21,516 nucleotides of DNA from UBA647 sp964400545 (GTDB lineage: Bacteria > Acidobacteriota > Aminicenantia > UBA2199), in assembly GCA_964400545.1 (NCBI GenBank), contig CAYNUG010000029.1, forward strand, positions 1 to 21,516. Reading direction: 5' to 3'. The position numbers were made by a program, and so were the translations under genes. The notes beneath the pieces were generated by a model. The model did not search any database and was not told the origin of the DNA. It worked only from the letters and a program-made list of their open reading frames with translations. Below are positions 7,389 through 14,830 of the stretch, piece by piece (the stretch's first letter is position 1; the number at the start of each line of letters is the position of its first letter).

Positions 7389-7442
7389 AAAATGGTATGG
7401 ATGAATATTTTAATACATAGCTATCTGTTTTGCTCCATTCCC

Positions 7443-7448
7443 GGAAGG
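7443..7448 (+). promoter_or_regulatory. Shine-Dalgarno site deciding the exporter start
   Basis: GGAAGG lies five bases before ATG 7454. The frame extends back to a TTG at 7430, but that codon has no ribosome-binding site, so ATG 7454 is the better start. Confidence 0.6.
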
Positions 7449-7453
7449 TTTTT

Positions 7454-8311
7454 ATGAAAAAAAGAGAAAAACTGGGATATCTTGAAGGTCTGGTTTCGAT
7501 CCTGATTAATTTAGTCATTTTTGTTCTAAAATACTGGGCAGGAATAGTTTCCGGATCAATAGCATTGATGGCTGATGCATGGCATACCTTGTCTGACTCA
7601 ATAAGTTCTGTTTTTGTTATAGCCGGTGTCAGGTTGTCAACCAAAGAACCGGATAAAAAACATATATTTGGTCATGGAAGATGGGAGCAAATATCGGCAT
7701 TTTTTATCGGTTTTCTGCTGGCAATTATTGCATATGAGTTTTTTAAAGGGTCTGTCGAAAGATTTGTCTCGGGACAATCTGCTGATTTTGGAATACTTGC
7801 AATTGTGGTTACCATTATTTCTATCATTATCAAAGAGGGGCTTGCTCAATTCGCGTTTTATCTGTGGAAAAAAACAGGGAACATAGCTTTAAAAGCAGAT
7901 GGTTGGCATCACAGAACGGATGCTCTGTCGTCAGTCATAGTACTTGCAGGCATTTTTCTTAAGGATTTTTTCTGGTGGATAGACAGTGCTCTTGGGATTG
8001 CGATCTCACTTATGATCATCTATGCCGTATACGGGATCCTTAAAGAAGCGATCGAGAGCCTCCTGGGAGAAGCTCCTGATGAAATGTTAATAACTGAAAT
8101 AGAGAGTATAATTTCTCAAAATTCCGATCTGAAGCTTATTCCGCACCATTTTCATATTCACGATTATGGAAATCACAAAGAGTTGACCTTTCATATAAAA
8201 CTTGATGGAAAGATCGATATCCGGACCGGACATGATGTTGCAACAAAGATCGAAAAAGCCATTAAACAAAAAATAGGTATTGAATCAACGATCCATGTAG
8301 AGCCTTTTTGA
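7454..8311 (+). CDS. Cation diffusion facilitator (zinc/iron-type divalent metal exporter)
   Basis: 285 residues from ATG 7454. Six hydrophobic segments fit the CDF transmembrane domain. The intramembrane metal site is visible as H44-x3-D48 in TM2 (ADAWHTLSD) and H152-x3-D156 in TM5 (DGWHHRTD). This His-Asp/His-Asp pattern usually goes with zinc selectivity; manganese members often have Asp pairs. HIFGHGRWE after TM2 is a further family motif. The C-terminal cytoplasmic ferredoxin-like domain (about 205-285) is rich in His (HHFHIHDYGNHKE), as expected for the regulatory metal sites. It exports divalent metal in exchange for protons across the inner membrane. It is preceded by the CGGC gene (65-base gap) and followed within 17 bases by a methyltransferase gene. 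Confidence 0.92.
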   Translation: MKKREKLGYLEGLVSILINLVIFVLKYWAGIVSGSIALMADAWHTLSDSISSVFVIAGVRLSTKEPDKKHIFGHGRWEQISAFFIGFLLAIIAYEFFKGSVERFVSGQSADFGILAIVVTIISIIIKEGLAQFAFYLWKKTGNIALKADGWHHRTDALSSVIVLAGIFLKDFFWWIDSALGIAISLMIIYAVYGILKEAIESLLGEAPDEMLITEIESIISQNSDLKLIPHHFHIHDYGNHKELTFHIKLDGKIDIRTGHDVATKIEKAIKQKIGIESTIHVEPF

Positions 8312-8328
8312 GAGGATAGATACGGATA

Positions 8329-8964
8329 ATGCCAAAAACAGATCAATTCAACAGTTTTGCCGAGGAATATGAAGAATGGTTTGATAAGGAAAGAAAGACC
8401 TATGAGATGGAACTTGATGCTGTAAGAAAACTTCTTCCTGAAAAAGGGAAAGGGATAGAGATTGGATCAGGTACCGGCAGGTTCTCCCTCCCGACGGGAA
8501 TCAGGATCGGGGTTGAGCCTTCTCATTCTATGGGCAGGATTGCGTTGGAAAAGGGCCTGGATGTGATAGAGGGGGTCGCGGAATCTTTGCCGGTTGTTTC
8601 AAATAGTTTTGATTTTGTTCTGTTCAACACGGTGATTTGTTTTCTTGATTCACTCAGATCATCTCTCCTTGAGTGTTACAGGATATTACGCCCGGGCGGG
8701 GTTGTTCTGGTCGGGTTCATTGACAAAGAGAGTTATCTGGGGAATATTTATAACAAGAAAAAAGATGATAGCAGATTTTTCAAGAAAGCTGTTTTTTATT
8801 CGGTTCCGGAAGTGAAAATGCTGTTGGAAGAATCGGGATATCACTCATTTGAATTTGTTCAGACGCTGATCCACGGCAAAAAGGATAAATTCATTTCCGA
8901 GAAGATATTGAGCGGATATGGAGTTGGCTCATACGTAGTAATAAAAGGAATTAAAAATTTTTAA
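8329..8964 (+). CDS. Class I SAM-dependent methyltransferase, substrate unknown
   Basis: 211 residues. The Rossmann-like fold shows the SAM motif I (GIEIGSGTGRF, 42-52), the acidic end of strand 2 (GVEPS), a motif II/III region (SFDFVLFNTVICFLDS) and the post-III RILRPGGVVLVGF typical of UbiE/type 11 methyltransferases. The short length and soluble character point to a small-molecule substrate. Nothing in the sequence identifies it. It lies 17 bases downstream of the metal exporter and 23 bases before the NifX-like gene, suggesting one transcription unit. ArsM-type arsenite methyltransferases carry conserved cysteines that are not seen in the equivalent positions here. Confidence 0.87.
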   Translation: MPKTDQFNSFAEEYEEWFDKERKTYEMELDAVRKLLPEKGKGIEIGSGTGRFSLPTGIRIGVEPSHSMGRIALEKGLDVIEGVAESLPVVSNSFDFVLFNTVICFLDSLRSSLLECYRILRPGGVVLVGFIDKESYLGNIYNKKKDDSRFFKKAVFYSVPEVKMLLEESGYHSFEFVQTLIHGKKDKFISEKILSGYGVGSYVVIKGIKNF

Positions 8965-8987
8965 TAATGTAATAATAAGAGGTAATG

Positions 8988-9392
8988 ATGAGGAAATTGA
9001 GAATCTGTATAGGATCGAATGATAGTGAAAACATTGCAAGGTCTCATATGGGAGACACTAAAAATTTTCATATCTGTGAAATTGATGATGCATCAGGGAT
9101 CAAAATGATCGAAACGAGAGAAAATAATGCAAAGGATCTTGATCATTCAACAGAGGGCAAAATGAAAAAGATCCTTGAAATAGTTTCTGATACGGATATT
9201 CTTGTTGCATGGCAAATGAGTCAGAATTTTTTAAACATTTCAAAGAAAACCCGTTTCCAGCCAGTAATTGTAAAGGCTGAAAAAATTGAAGATGTTTTAA
9301 AAGTATTGCAGAGAGTATATAAGCAATTAGAGGAACTCGTTGATAAAAGGAAAGAAGGTTTTTTCTCAAAAGAAGTACCCGAATTCGATTGA
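8988..9392 (+). CDS. NifX/NifB C-terminal-like (dinitrogenase iron-molybdenum cofactor) family protein
   Basis: 134 residues. The start RICIGSNDSENIARSHMGDTKNFHICEID (split here as RICIGSNDSENIARSHMGD and NFHICEID) is the signature of the NifX/NifY/VnfY-like family, and DTDILVAWQMSQNFL follows in the expected central position. Family members bind or carry iron-sulphur precursors of metal cofactors. Stand-alone versions are widespread in anaerobes that do not fix nitrogen. No nif gene is seen here, so nitrogen fixation is not implied. Two ATG codons are adjacent (8985 and 8988). AAGAGG at 8977-8982 gives five-base spacing to 8988 but only two to 8985, so I chose 8988. About 35 C-terminal residues form a basic helix beyond the core. 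Its partner is unknown. Confidence 0.8.
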   Translation: MRKLRICIGSNDSENIARSHMGDTKNFHICEIDDASGIKMIETRENNAKDLDHSTEGKMKKILEIVSDTDILVAWQMSQNFLNISKKTRFQPVIVKAEKIEDVLKVLQRVYKQLEELVDKRKEGFFSKEVPEFD

Positions 9393-9427
9393 TCCTGATA
9401 ACGTTTCGAAATGATTTTTTATCGGGA
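9393..9427 (+). terminator. Stem-loop between the NifX-like gene and recN
   Basis: CCTGATAA (9394-9401) pairs with TTATCGGG (9419-9426) with one G-U pair, and 9393/9427 add a T-A pair. A small competing hairpin at 9402-9413 is followed by six T residues (9415-9420). Either could end transcription weakly just after the stop codon. Lack of a T-run after the long stem keeps confidence low. Confidence 0.3.
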
Positions 9428-9444
9428 ACGTGAGCAAAGTGAAT

Positions 9445-9473
9445 TTGACAATTTAATGCTGTTTGAGTATAAA
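9445..9473 (+). promoter_or_regulatory. Near-consensus sigma-70 promoter of recN
   Basis: TTGACA (9445-9450) matches the -35 consensus perfectly. TATAAA (9468-9473) matches the -10 in five of six positions, and the spacer is 17 bases. It is the strongest promoter in the window. Transcription would start near 9480, about 40 bases before the recN start. No E. coli-type (CTGT-N8-ACAG) or Bacillus-type (GAAC-N4-GTTC) LexA box overlaps it. Confidence 0.65.
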
Positions 9474-9507
9474 TATCATCTTTAAGGATTTTTGTTTTTA
9501 TCAATTC

Positions 9508-9514
9508 AGGGAGA
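9508..9514 (+). promoter_or_regulatory. Shine-Dalgarno site fixing a GTG start for recN
   Basis: AGGGAGA lies seven bases before GTG 9522. The resulting protein begins MLTYLRVENFAVVE, as RecN proteins usually do. The upstream TTG at 9492 would add ten residues with no family similarity. Confidence 0.7.
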
Positions 9515-9521
9515 ATATCTG

Positions 9522-11150
9522 GTGCTGACGTATCTGAGGGTAGAAAACTTTGCTGTAGTAGAAAAAGCTGAGATACAATTTGCTACAGGATTAAACATTC
9601 TTACCGGAGAGACAGGTGCGGGGAAATCTCTTCTGATTGATGCCATCAAATTTTTTCTTGATAAAAAAATTCCTCCAAACTCGTTAAGAGATAAAACGAA
9701 AAAACTCAAGATAGAGGCTTTTTTTGAGAATAAAGGAAATGAATCTGTCTTGAGAAGAGAGATCTCTTCAGCTAACAGGAATAGATCTTTAACGTTCATG
9801 GACGGTGAAGCCGTTCCTTTTCATAAGCTCAAAGAAGTTGCGGAAAAATCTCTGAACATATATGGTCAGAACGAATATCTTTTTCTTCTCAACTCTGGAA
9901 ATCATCTCAATTATCTGGACCAATTCGCCGATAACGGGGCACCTTTGACCATTTTGGGAGAGCTGTATAGCGAGTTGATCGTATTGAAGGCTGATTTGGA
10001 TGAATTGAAGACCGGAGAGGGAAATGCTTCAGAAAGGATAGATTTTATTGATTTCCAGCTTTCAGAGATCCGTGATATAGATATTGAAAGGGAATCAGAA
10101 GAAGAACTTTTGCAGAAAGTTAAGATCCTTTCATCGGCAGAGGAGATTGTTGTCAGCTCTAATACTGTTCTGGATAATTTGTATCGATCCGAAACATCTG
10201 TTTATAACCGGCTGACAAATTCCCTTAAAAGTATAGATTATCTTATCACTATTTATCCGGAATTCATTCCTTTCAAAGATGAAGTTCTAAAATTCTATAA
10301 AGCAATTCCTGAAATGTCAGCTCTCCTTTCAGAAAATGGGGGCAATATTGAGCATAATGAAGCTGAACTTGACAGGTCAGAAGAGAAGTTGTTCAAGATT
10401 AAAAAACTGAAAACAAAATATAATGTTGATTTTGATGGTTTGAAACAAAAGAGAAAGGATCTGGAGGCAGATAAAGATAAATTTCTTAATATGAAATTTT
10501 CGATTCAGGAAAAAGAAAAAGAGATCAGTGTGAAACTGAAGGAATTTTCTGATATAAACCGGAAAATAAGAACAATAAGAAAAGAGCATTCTAAAGTTCT
10601 CAGTGAGCTTGTCGAGAAAGAATTGTCCAGATTGGAAATGGAAAAGGCCAGATTTGTTGTTGATTTTTCAGAAAACGAGCCTGATTTATCTAATATCAGT
10701 GTAAAGGGAACCGATAAGATCGAATTTTTGTTCTCATCGAACCCGGGGATGGACCCGGGTAAAATCAAAGATATTGCTTCAGGCGGAGAACTCTCCAGAT
10801 TGATGCTGGTCTTGAAATCATTGATCAGTGATGATGCCGGGATTACGTATGTTTTTGATGAGATCGATAGTGGGATCGGTGGTAAAACCGCAGATTTTGT
10901 GGGGAGTAAACTTAAAAAGATATCAAAGAAAAATCAGGTTATATGTATCTCACATCTTCCTCAAATCGCTTCTTTTGCCGATCGACATTTTCTTATAGGA
11001 AAAGAATATCGTGATGATAACACCTTTAGTACTGTAAAAATCCTTAACGATAAAGAGCAGAGAGAGGAAGTCGCCAGGCTTATGGCAGGGCAGTCAGTTA
11101 CAGATGACGTTCTTGAAGCAGCTGCACACCTGATTGATTCAAAAAAGTAA
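9522..11150 (+). CDS. recN: DNA repair protein RecN
   Basis: 542 residues from GTG 9522, close to the usual 550. RecN is an SMC-like ATPase that gathers DNA at double-strand breaks for RecA-dependent repair. The N-terminal half-head has Walker A GETGAGKS (29-36). The middle (about 150-370) is a long coiled coil rich in Glu and Lys (for example EEELLQKV and KLKEFSDINRKIR). The C-terminal half-head has the signature ASGGELSRLMLVLKSL, Walker B YVFDEIDSGIGG and the switch His in ISHLPQIA. All ATPase elements are intact. The stop and the miaB start share a base (TAATG at 11148-11152), so the two genes are coupled. A strong promoter lies upstream, and no SOS box of the two well-known types is visible. 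Confidence 0.95.
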   Translation: MLTYLRVENFAVVEKAEIQFATGLNILTGETGAGKSLLIDAIKFFLDKKIPPNSLRDKTKKLKIEAFFENKGNESVLRREISSANRNRSLTFMDGEAVPFHKLKEVAEKSLNIYGQNEYLFLLNSGNHLNYLDQFADNGAPLTILGELYSELIVLKADLDELKTGEGNASERIDFIDFQLSEIRDIDIERESEEELLQKVKILSSAEEIVVSSNTVLDNLYRSETSVYNRLTNSLKSIDYLITIYPEFIPFKDEVLKFYKAIPEMSALLSENGGNIEHNEAELDRSEEKLFKIKKLKTKYNVDFDGLKQKRKDLEADKDKFLNMKFSIQEKEKEISVKLKEFSDINRKIRTIRKEHSKVLSELVEKELSRLEMEKARFVVDFSENEPDLSNISVKGTDKIEFLFSSNPGMDPGKIKDIASGGELSRLMLVLKSLISDDAGITYVFDEIDSGIGGKTADFVGSKLKKISKKNQVICISHLPQIASFADRHFLIGKEYRDDNTFSTVKILNDKEQREEVARLMAGQSVTDDVLEAAAHLIDSKK

Positions 11151-12445
11151 TGAAATTTTTCATCAAAACCTTCGGATGCCAGATGAATGTAAATGATTCT
11201 GAAAAGATCAATCATCTGTTAAAAAAAAAGAGAATGGAGAGAGTCAAAGAGCCTGACAATGCGGATCTGATAATTATTAACAGTTGTGCTGTAAGGGAAA
11301 AGGCACAAGAAAAAATATTTTCTTACATCGGAAGACTTGATCAGAAACAGAAGATCGTTGTGTCCGGATGTGTTGCGCAATCGGAAAAAAAGATGATTCT
11401 GAAACGGAACAGGAAGGTTGATTTTGTAGTTGGAACGCACCAGTTCTATGAAATAAATGGAATCATAGATGAGTATTTGTTGAAGAATAAAAGGGGAACA
11501 AATACAGAATTCAGCAGGGAATGGTCTGAAACGGTTCCGGATATACATGCTCGTGAAAACGAATTTACCGGGTACGTTTCCATCATGGAAGGGTGTGACA
11601 ATTTCTGTACCTATTGCATTGTCCCGTTTACCAGAGGGAGGGAGAAGTACAGGCCTTATAAAAATATACTTAAAGAAGTTGACTATCTTGCTGAAAATGG
11701 ATTTAAAGAGATCGTATTGCTCGGGCAAAATGTTAACAGTTGGAAAGATCAGGAAAATGGTATTAGTTTTGCGGCTCTTCTTGACCGAATCGCTGAAATA
11801 AAAAAAATTAAATGGATCAGGTTCATTACATCTTATCCCGGATATTACGAATCAGAGTTGATAGATGTGATGAAGAAGAACAGGAACATTGCCCGGCATA
11901 TCCATTTCCCTGTTCAATCGGGATCGACCCGGATCCTGAAAAAGATGGGGCGTGCTTATACAAGACAAAAATATATTGATATAATCTCGAAATTCAAGGA
12001 AGAAATTCCGGAAATCAAATTTAGTTCTGATTTTATTGTTGGTTTCCCCGGTGAGAGTGAACGGGATTTCAAGCTTACTCTCTCGCTTATGGAAAAGATT
12101 GGATATGATTCTATGTTCTCTTTTATTTATTCACCCAGAAAATATACAAAGGCTGCTTTGATAAAGGATGATATTCCAGCGGAAGTCAAAAAAGAGAGAC
12201 TGCAGAGACTTCATGAACTCCAGAAAAAAATTCAATTAGCTGCCCACAGTATGCTTGTTGGTAAAGAGTTCGAAGTTATGGTCACAGGGAAAAATCCCAG
12301 AAGAAAGGGTGAACTTCTCGGGAGAACAGAAAGCTATAAGGTCGTTAATTTTCCCGGGATTCACATGCCTGGTGAATTTGTGACGGTAAGGATCGAGCAC
12401 TTTGGTCCTTATTCTCTCAGGGGAGTTGAGATTCCCGGTAAATAA
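11150..12445 (+). CDS. miaB: tRNA-2-methylthio-N6-dimethylallyladenosine synthase MiaB
   Basis: 431 residues, usual length. Residues 1-110 are the methylthiotransferase (UPF0004) domain with cluster ligands C10 (FGCQMN), C46 (NSCAVRE) and C74 (SGCVAQ). The radical-SAM core follows, with C149-x3-C153-x2-C156 (GCDNFCTYC), then the HIHFPVQSGS segment typical of methylthiotransferases. A TRAM domain occupies about 365-430. The enzyme adds a methylthio group to i6A at position 37 of tRNAs reading UNN codons, using two [4Fe-4S] clusters. I chose MiaB over MtaB or RimO from the N-terminal motifs and CTYCIVPFTRGRE. It overlaps recN by one base, and its stop abuts the following membrane methyltransferase. 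The partner gene miaA is not in the window. Confidence 0.93.
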   Translation: MKFFIKTFGCQMNVNDSEKINHLLKKKRMERVKEPDNADLIIINSCAVREKAQEKIFSYIGRLDQKQKIVVSGCVAQSEKKMILKRNRKVDFVVGTHQFYEINGIIDEYLLKNKRGTNTEFSREWSETVPDIHARENEFTGYVSIMEGCDNFCTYCIVPFTRGREKYRPYKNILKEVDYLAENGFKEIVLLGQNVNSWKDQENGISFAALLDRIAEIKKIKWIRFITSYPGYYESELIDVMKKNRNIARHIHFPVQSGSTRILKKMGRAYTRQKYIDIISKFKEEIPEIKFSSDFIVGFPGESERDFKLTLSLMEKIGYDSMFSFIYSPRKYTKAALIKDDIPAEVKKERLQRLHELQKKIQLAAHSMLVGKEFEVMVTGKNPRRKGELLGRTESYKVVNFPGIHMPGEFVTVRIEHFGPYSLRGVEIPGK

Positions 12446-12452
12446 TGAAGGT

Positions 12453-12458
12453 AGGAGG
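12453..12458 (+). promoter_or_regulatory. Shine-Dalgarno site deciding the start after miaB
   Basis: AGGAGG lies four bases before ATG 12463. An in-frame ATG at 12445 shares a base with the miaB stop but has no ribosome-binding site, so 12463 is preferred. The earlier ATG could be used by coupled reinitiation. Confidence 0.55.
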
Positions 12459-12462
12459 AAAT

Positions 12463-12972
12463 ATGGCCAGAATTCTTATATGGGTTGTATTTTTAATCGG
12501 CGGCGGAATTGCAGGTGTTATTATTGATCTTAGATTGTTTCCGGAGATTTTCAGAAACTCCGTTTTCCATGTAGTTAGTATCATGTTAGGGGTTTCTCTG
12601 TTAATGCTGGTATTGAGAGCAAGTAAAAACACAGGCAGATTTCTTTCCCGCTTTGGAAGAAAAGGGACTTTGCCGAGAATGGATACAAATATACTAGTTA
12701 CAACAGGAATATACTCGTGTATGAGACACCCGATGCACCTTGGACTTTTGTTTTTCCCGTTGTCAGTAGCATTGATCATAGGATCTCCATCTTTTATTTT
12801 CATTATTTCTCCAGCGGAAATGATATTAATGATTATATTGATTAAATTGATCGAGGAACCGGAGGCGATTAAAAAATTTGGTAATGATTACAGAGATTAC
12901 AAAAAGAAGGTTCCGTTCTTCAGTTTTCAAAGCTTCTGTCTCAGAATGCTTTTGGAAAATCCCGGGGCGTAA
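12463..12972 (+). CDS. Integral-membrane methyltransferase, ICMT/PEMT-like family (second copy)
   Basis: 169 residues from ATG 12463. Hydrophobic segments lie at roughly 3-20, 35-54, 92-112 and 113-132. The superfamily signature is GIYSCMRHPMHLGLLFFPL (RHPM turn), followed by a Glu pair in KLIEEPEAIKKFGNDYRDYKKKVPFF. It is shorter than the copy at 4472-5056 and clearly divergent from it. It should methylate a membrane-associated substrate with S-adenosylmethionine; the substrate is unknown. It is the last gene of the recN-miaB unit. No intrinsic terminator follows in the 104 bases before the next gene, which instead contain a promoter. Confidence 0.8.
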   Translation: MARILIWVVFLIGGGIAGVIIDLRLFPEIFRNSVFHVVSIMLGVSLLMLVLRASKNTGRFLSRFGRKGTLPRMDTNILVTTGIYSCMRHPMHLGLLFFPLSVALIIGSPSFIFIISPAEMILMIILIKLIEEPEAIKKFGNDYRDYKKKVPFFSFQSFCLRMLLENPGA

Positions 12973-13011
12973 TATGTCCGTTCTGCACATTTGCTAAACC
13001 TTTGCCTAATC

Positions 13012-13040
13012 TTGACTATAAGTCCCGGATATGTTAAAAA
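13012..13040 (+). promoter_or_regulatory. Promoter of the DUF177-rpmF-plsX-fab operon
   Basis: TTGACT (13012-13017) and TAAAAA (13035-13040) are 17 bases apart. TG at 13032-13033 gives an extended -10 (TGTTAAAAA). The leader would be about 30 bases. The surrounding 104-base gap contains no clear FapR or FabT type palindrome, so regulation of the lipid operon cannot be read here. Confidence 0.5.
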
Positions 13041-13076
13041 TGTATCTTTCCAGTAGGAAAATCTCGGAAAATTATA

Positions 13077-13589
13077 ATGAATATTGATGTACATGAAATA
13101 GGTAAAAAAGGGTTGGTACTCGAAGACTATATCGAGTTAGATGATTTCTACCTTATCGAAGATGACTCTTTTTTCTCAGACAGTGTATATTTTACACTTA
13201 AATTCACTAATGAGGGGAATGGCAGAATAAAGGTGTTGGGGTCTGTTCGTACTGAAATTACAATGAAATGTGTTAAATGTCTTGAGAAATTTGAAAATAA
13301 TATAGATTCAAAATTTGATATAGTTCTTTTTCCCATGGATATAATTGATGCTGATAATTCTTCCCTGAACAAGGAAGAACTTGAATACATTTTTTATGAA
13401 GGGGATAAAATTGATATAAACAAAATACTACAGGAACAGATAAACTTTTTTATTCCGATGAACCCTGTCTGTAGTGATGCATGCAAGGGGATTTGCCCGA
13501 ATTGCGGGATGAACCTTAATAAAGAAAGTTGTAAATGTGAAAATACTATTAATGATTATAATTTATTTTCGAATAAATTAAAGAGGTGA
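13077..13589 (+). CDS. DUF177 (YceD-family) protein
   Basis: 170 residues. The family is identified by position directly upstream of rpmF and by its cysteine layout. A first pair, C65 and C68 (MKCVKCLEKF), lies in the conserved RTEITMKCVKCLEKF strand. The C-terminal block has C132, C136, C140, C143, C152 and C154 (CKGICPNCGMNLNKESCKC), which probably binds metal. YceD/DUF177 proteins have been linked to 23S rRNA and 50S subunit accumulation in bacteria and plant plastids, but the mechanism is unclear. The ribosome-binding site is weak (CGGAAA at 13065-13070). The gene ends inside the rpmF ribosome-binding site (gap of three bases to the rpmF ATG), giving tight coupling. It opens the lipid operon. 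Confidence 0.88.
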   Translation: MNIDVHEIGKKGLVLEDYIELDDFYLIEDDSFFSDSVYFTLKFTNEGNGRIKVLGSVRTEITMKCVKCLEKFENNIDSKFDIVLFPMDIIDADNSSLNKEELEYIFYEGDKIDINKILQEQINFFIPMNPVCSDACKGICPNCGMNLNKESCKCENTINDYNLFSNKLKR

Positions 13590-13592
13590 AAT

Positions 13593-13775
13593 ATGGCGCT
13601 TCCGAAAAGAAGACATTCTCATCAGAGAAAAAACAAGAGAAGGTCCCATGATGGATTGAAAGTGGAGGGGATGTCTGTATGTCCTCAATGTAAAGAGCCT
13701 AAACTTCCGCATAGAGTATGTAAAAATTGCGGTTACTATGATAACAGGCAGATTGTTGAAGCAGGGGATAATTAA
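13593..13775 (+). CDS. rpmF: 50S ribosomal protein L32
   Basis: 60 residues, full length. The protein has the typical start MALPKRRHSHQRKNKRRSH and a zinc ribbon formed by C30, C33, C43 and C46 (CPQC ... CKNC). It is therefore the zinc-containing (C+) form. GAGGTG at 13583-13588 is the ribosome-binding site and overlaps the end of the DUF177 gene. L32 is a small late-assembling protein of the large subunit. The arrangement DUF177-rpmF-plsX is widely conserved and links ribosome and membrane-lipid synthesis. Confidence 0.97.
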   Translation: MALPKRRHSHQRKNKRRSHDGLKVEGMSVCPQCKEPKLPHRVCKNCGYYDNRQIVEAGDN

Positions 13776-13795
13776 TCGCTGACACTTTTTAGATT

Positions 13796-14830
13796 ATGAA
13801 AATAGCAATTGATGCAATGGGTGGGGATAACGCTCCTGAAGTTGTTGTCAGGGGAGTTATCGATTATTTAAAAGAACAGAGATTCAGAAGTATGATGAAG
13901 ATAATCCTTGTTGGCAAGGAAAAAGTTATTCGTAAGGAACTGAGAAAAAATGAATTTGACCCTGAAGGATTAATAGACATTGTTGATGCGAGAGAAGAAA
14001 TTTCAATGCGAGAACAGTTCTTTTCCTATTGGAGAAAGAGACATCAGACTTCGATCAAAAAAGGGATTGATCTCGTTAAAAAGGGTCATGCCCAGGCGAT
14101 GATATCTGCCGGGAATACCGGGGCTGTTATGGCTATATCAAAGAGTGTGTTGGGGAATCTGGATAATATAGAAAGGCCTGCTCTTGCCTTGATGCTTCCG
14201 ACACCCAACGGGAATTCTCTTTTACTTGATGCAGGTGCGAATGTTGATTCAAAGCCAAAAAATCTTGTTCAATTTGCTCTAATGGGGAAGGTTTTTCTGG
14301 AAAATGTTTATGGAATAGAAAAGCCGAAGATCGCTTTAATGAGTATAGGAGAAGAAGAGGTCAAAGGTAATGCTCTTACAAAAAAAACTTTCAATATGCT
14401 TAAATCCCTTAATGTTAATTTTATAGGTAATATGGAAGGGTCAGATGTTTACTCTGGTGAGGCGGATCTTATTGTAACGGATGGATTTACGGGAAATGTT
14501 GCCCTTAAAGTGTCAGAAGGTGCAGTCGAAAATATGCAGTCAATGCTTATGAAGGAAGTCGGAAACAGCATTCTTTCAAGAGCCGGGTTCTTTTTGCTTA
14601 AGAGTTCGATCAGAAGAGTGAGAAAAAAACTCGATTATGCTGAATATGGTGGGGCTCTCCTCCTGGGTATAAATGGTCTCGTTATTGTGGGTCATGGTAA
14701 ATCTAATGCGAAGGCGATAAAAAATGCAATTTATCTGGGGAAAAAATTCGTCGTAGAAAATGTGCTTGAAAAGATCACTGTTGAAGTTAGCAGAGTTCAG
14801 AAGGTTTTAAAGGAGTACAAATATGTATGA
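13796..14830 (+). CDS. plsX: Phosphate acyltransferase PlsX
   Basis: 344 residues. The start MKIAIDAMGGDNAPEVVVRG and the internal GHAQAMISAGNTGAVMA and VTDGFTGNVALK blocks are PlsX signatures. The enzyme makes acyl-phosphate from acyl-ACP and phosphate for PlsY, the first step toward lysophosphatidic acid, at the inner membrane face. The ATG at 13796 lies 20 bases after rpmF and has no clear Shine-Dalgarno site, so translation may depend on coupling. A short insertion-like stretch (REQFFSYWRKRHQTS, about 76-90) carries more aromatic and basic residues than I expect there. Its 3' end overlaps fabG by eight bases. plsY is not in the window. Confidence 0.95.
   Translation: MKIAIDAMGGDNAPEVVVRGVIDYLKEQRFRSMMKIILVGKEKVIRKELRKNEFDPEGLIDIVDAREEISMREQFFSYWRKRHQTSIKKGIDLVKKGHAQAMISAGNTGAVMAISKSVLGNLDNIERPALALMLPTPNGNSLLLDAGANVDSKPKNLVQFALMGKVFLENVYGIEKPKIALMSIGEEEVKGNALTKKTFNMLKSLNVNFIGNMEGSDVYSGEADLIVTDGFTGNVALKVSEGAVENMQSMLMKEVGNSILSRAGFFLLKSSIRRVRKKLDYAEYGGALLLGINGLVIVGHGKSNAKAIKNAIYLGKKFVVENVLEKITVEVSRVQKVLKEYKYV

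Noticed and set aside
8988..9392. Nitrogen fixation locus, suggested by the NifX-like gene
   Set aside because: No nifH, nifD, nifK, nifE, nifN or nifB is present, and stand-alone NifX-like proteins are common in non-fixers.
9393..9521. LexA/SOS box before recN
   Set aside because: I looked for CTGT-N8-ACAG and GAAC-N4-GTTC on both strands. CTGT at 9459 and GAAC at 9426 each lack the second half-site.
11219..11728. 169-codon open frame on the minus strand inside miaB
   Set aside because: It is fully inside the conserved miaB frame and shows no domain or plausible start context.
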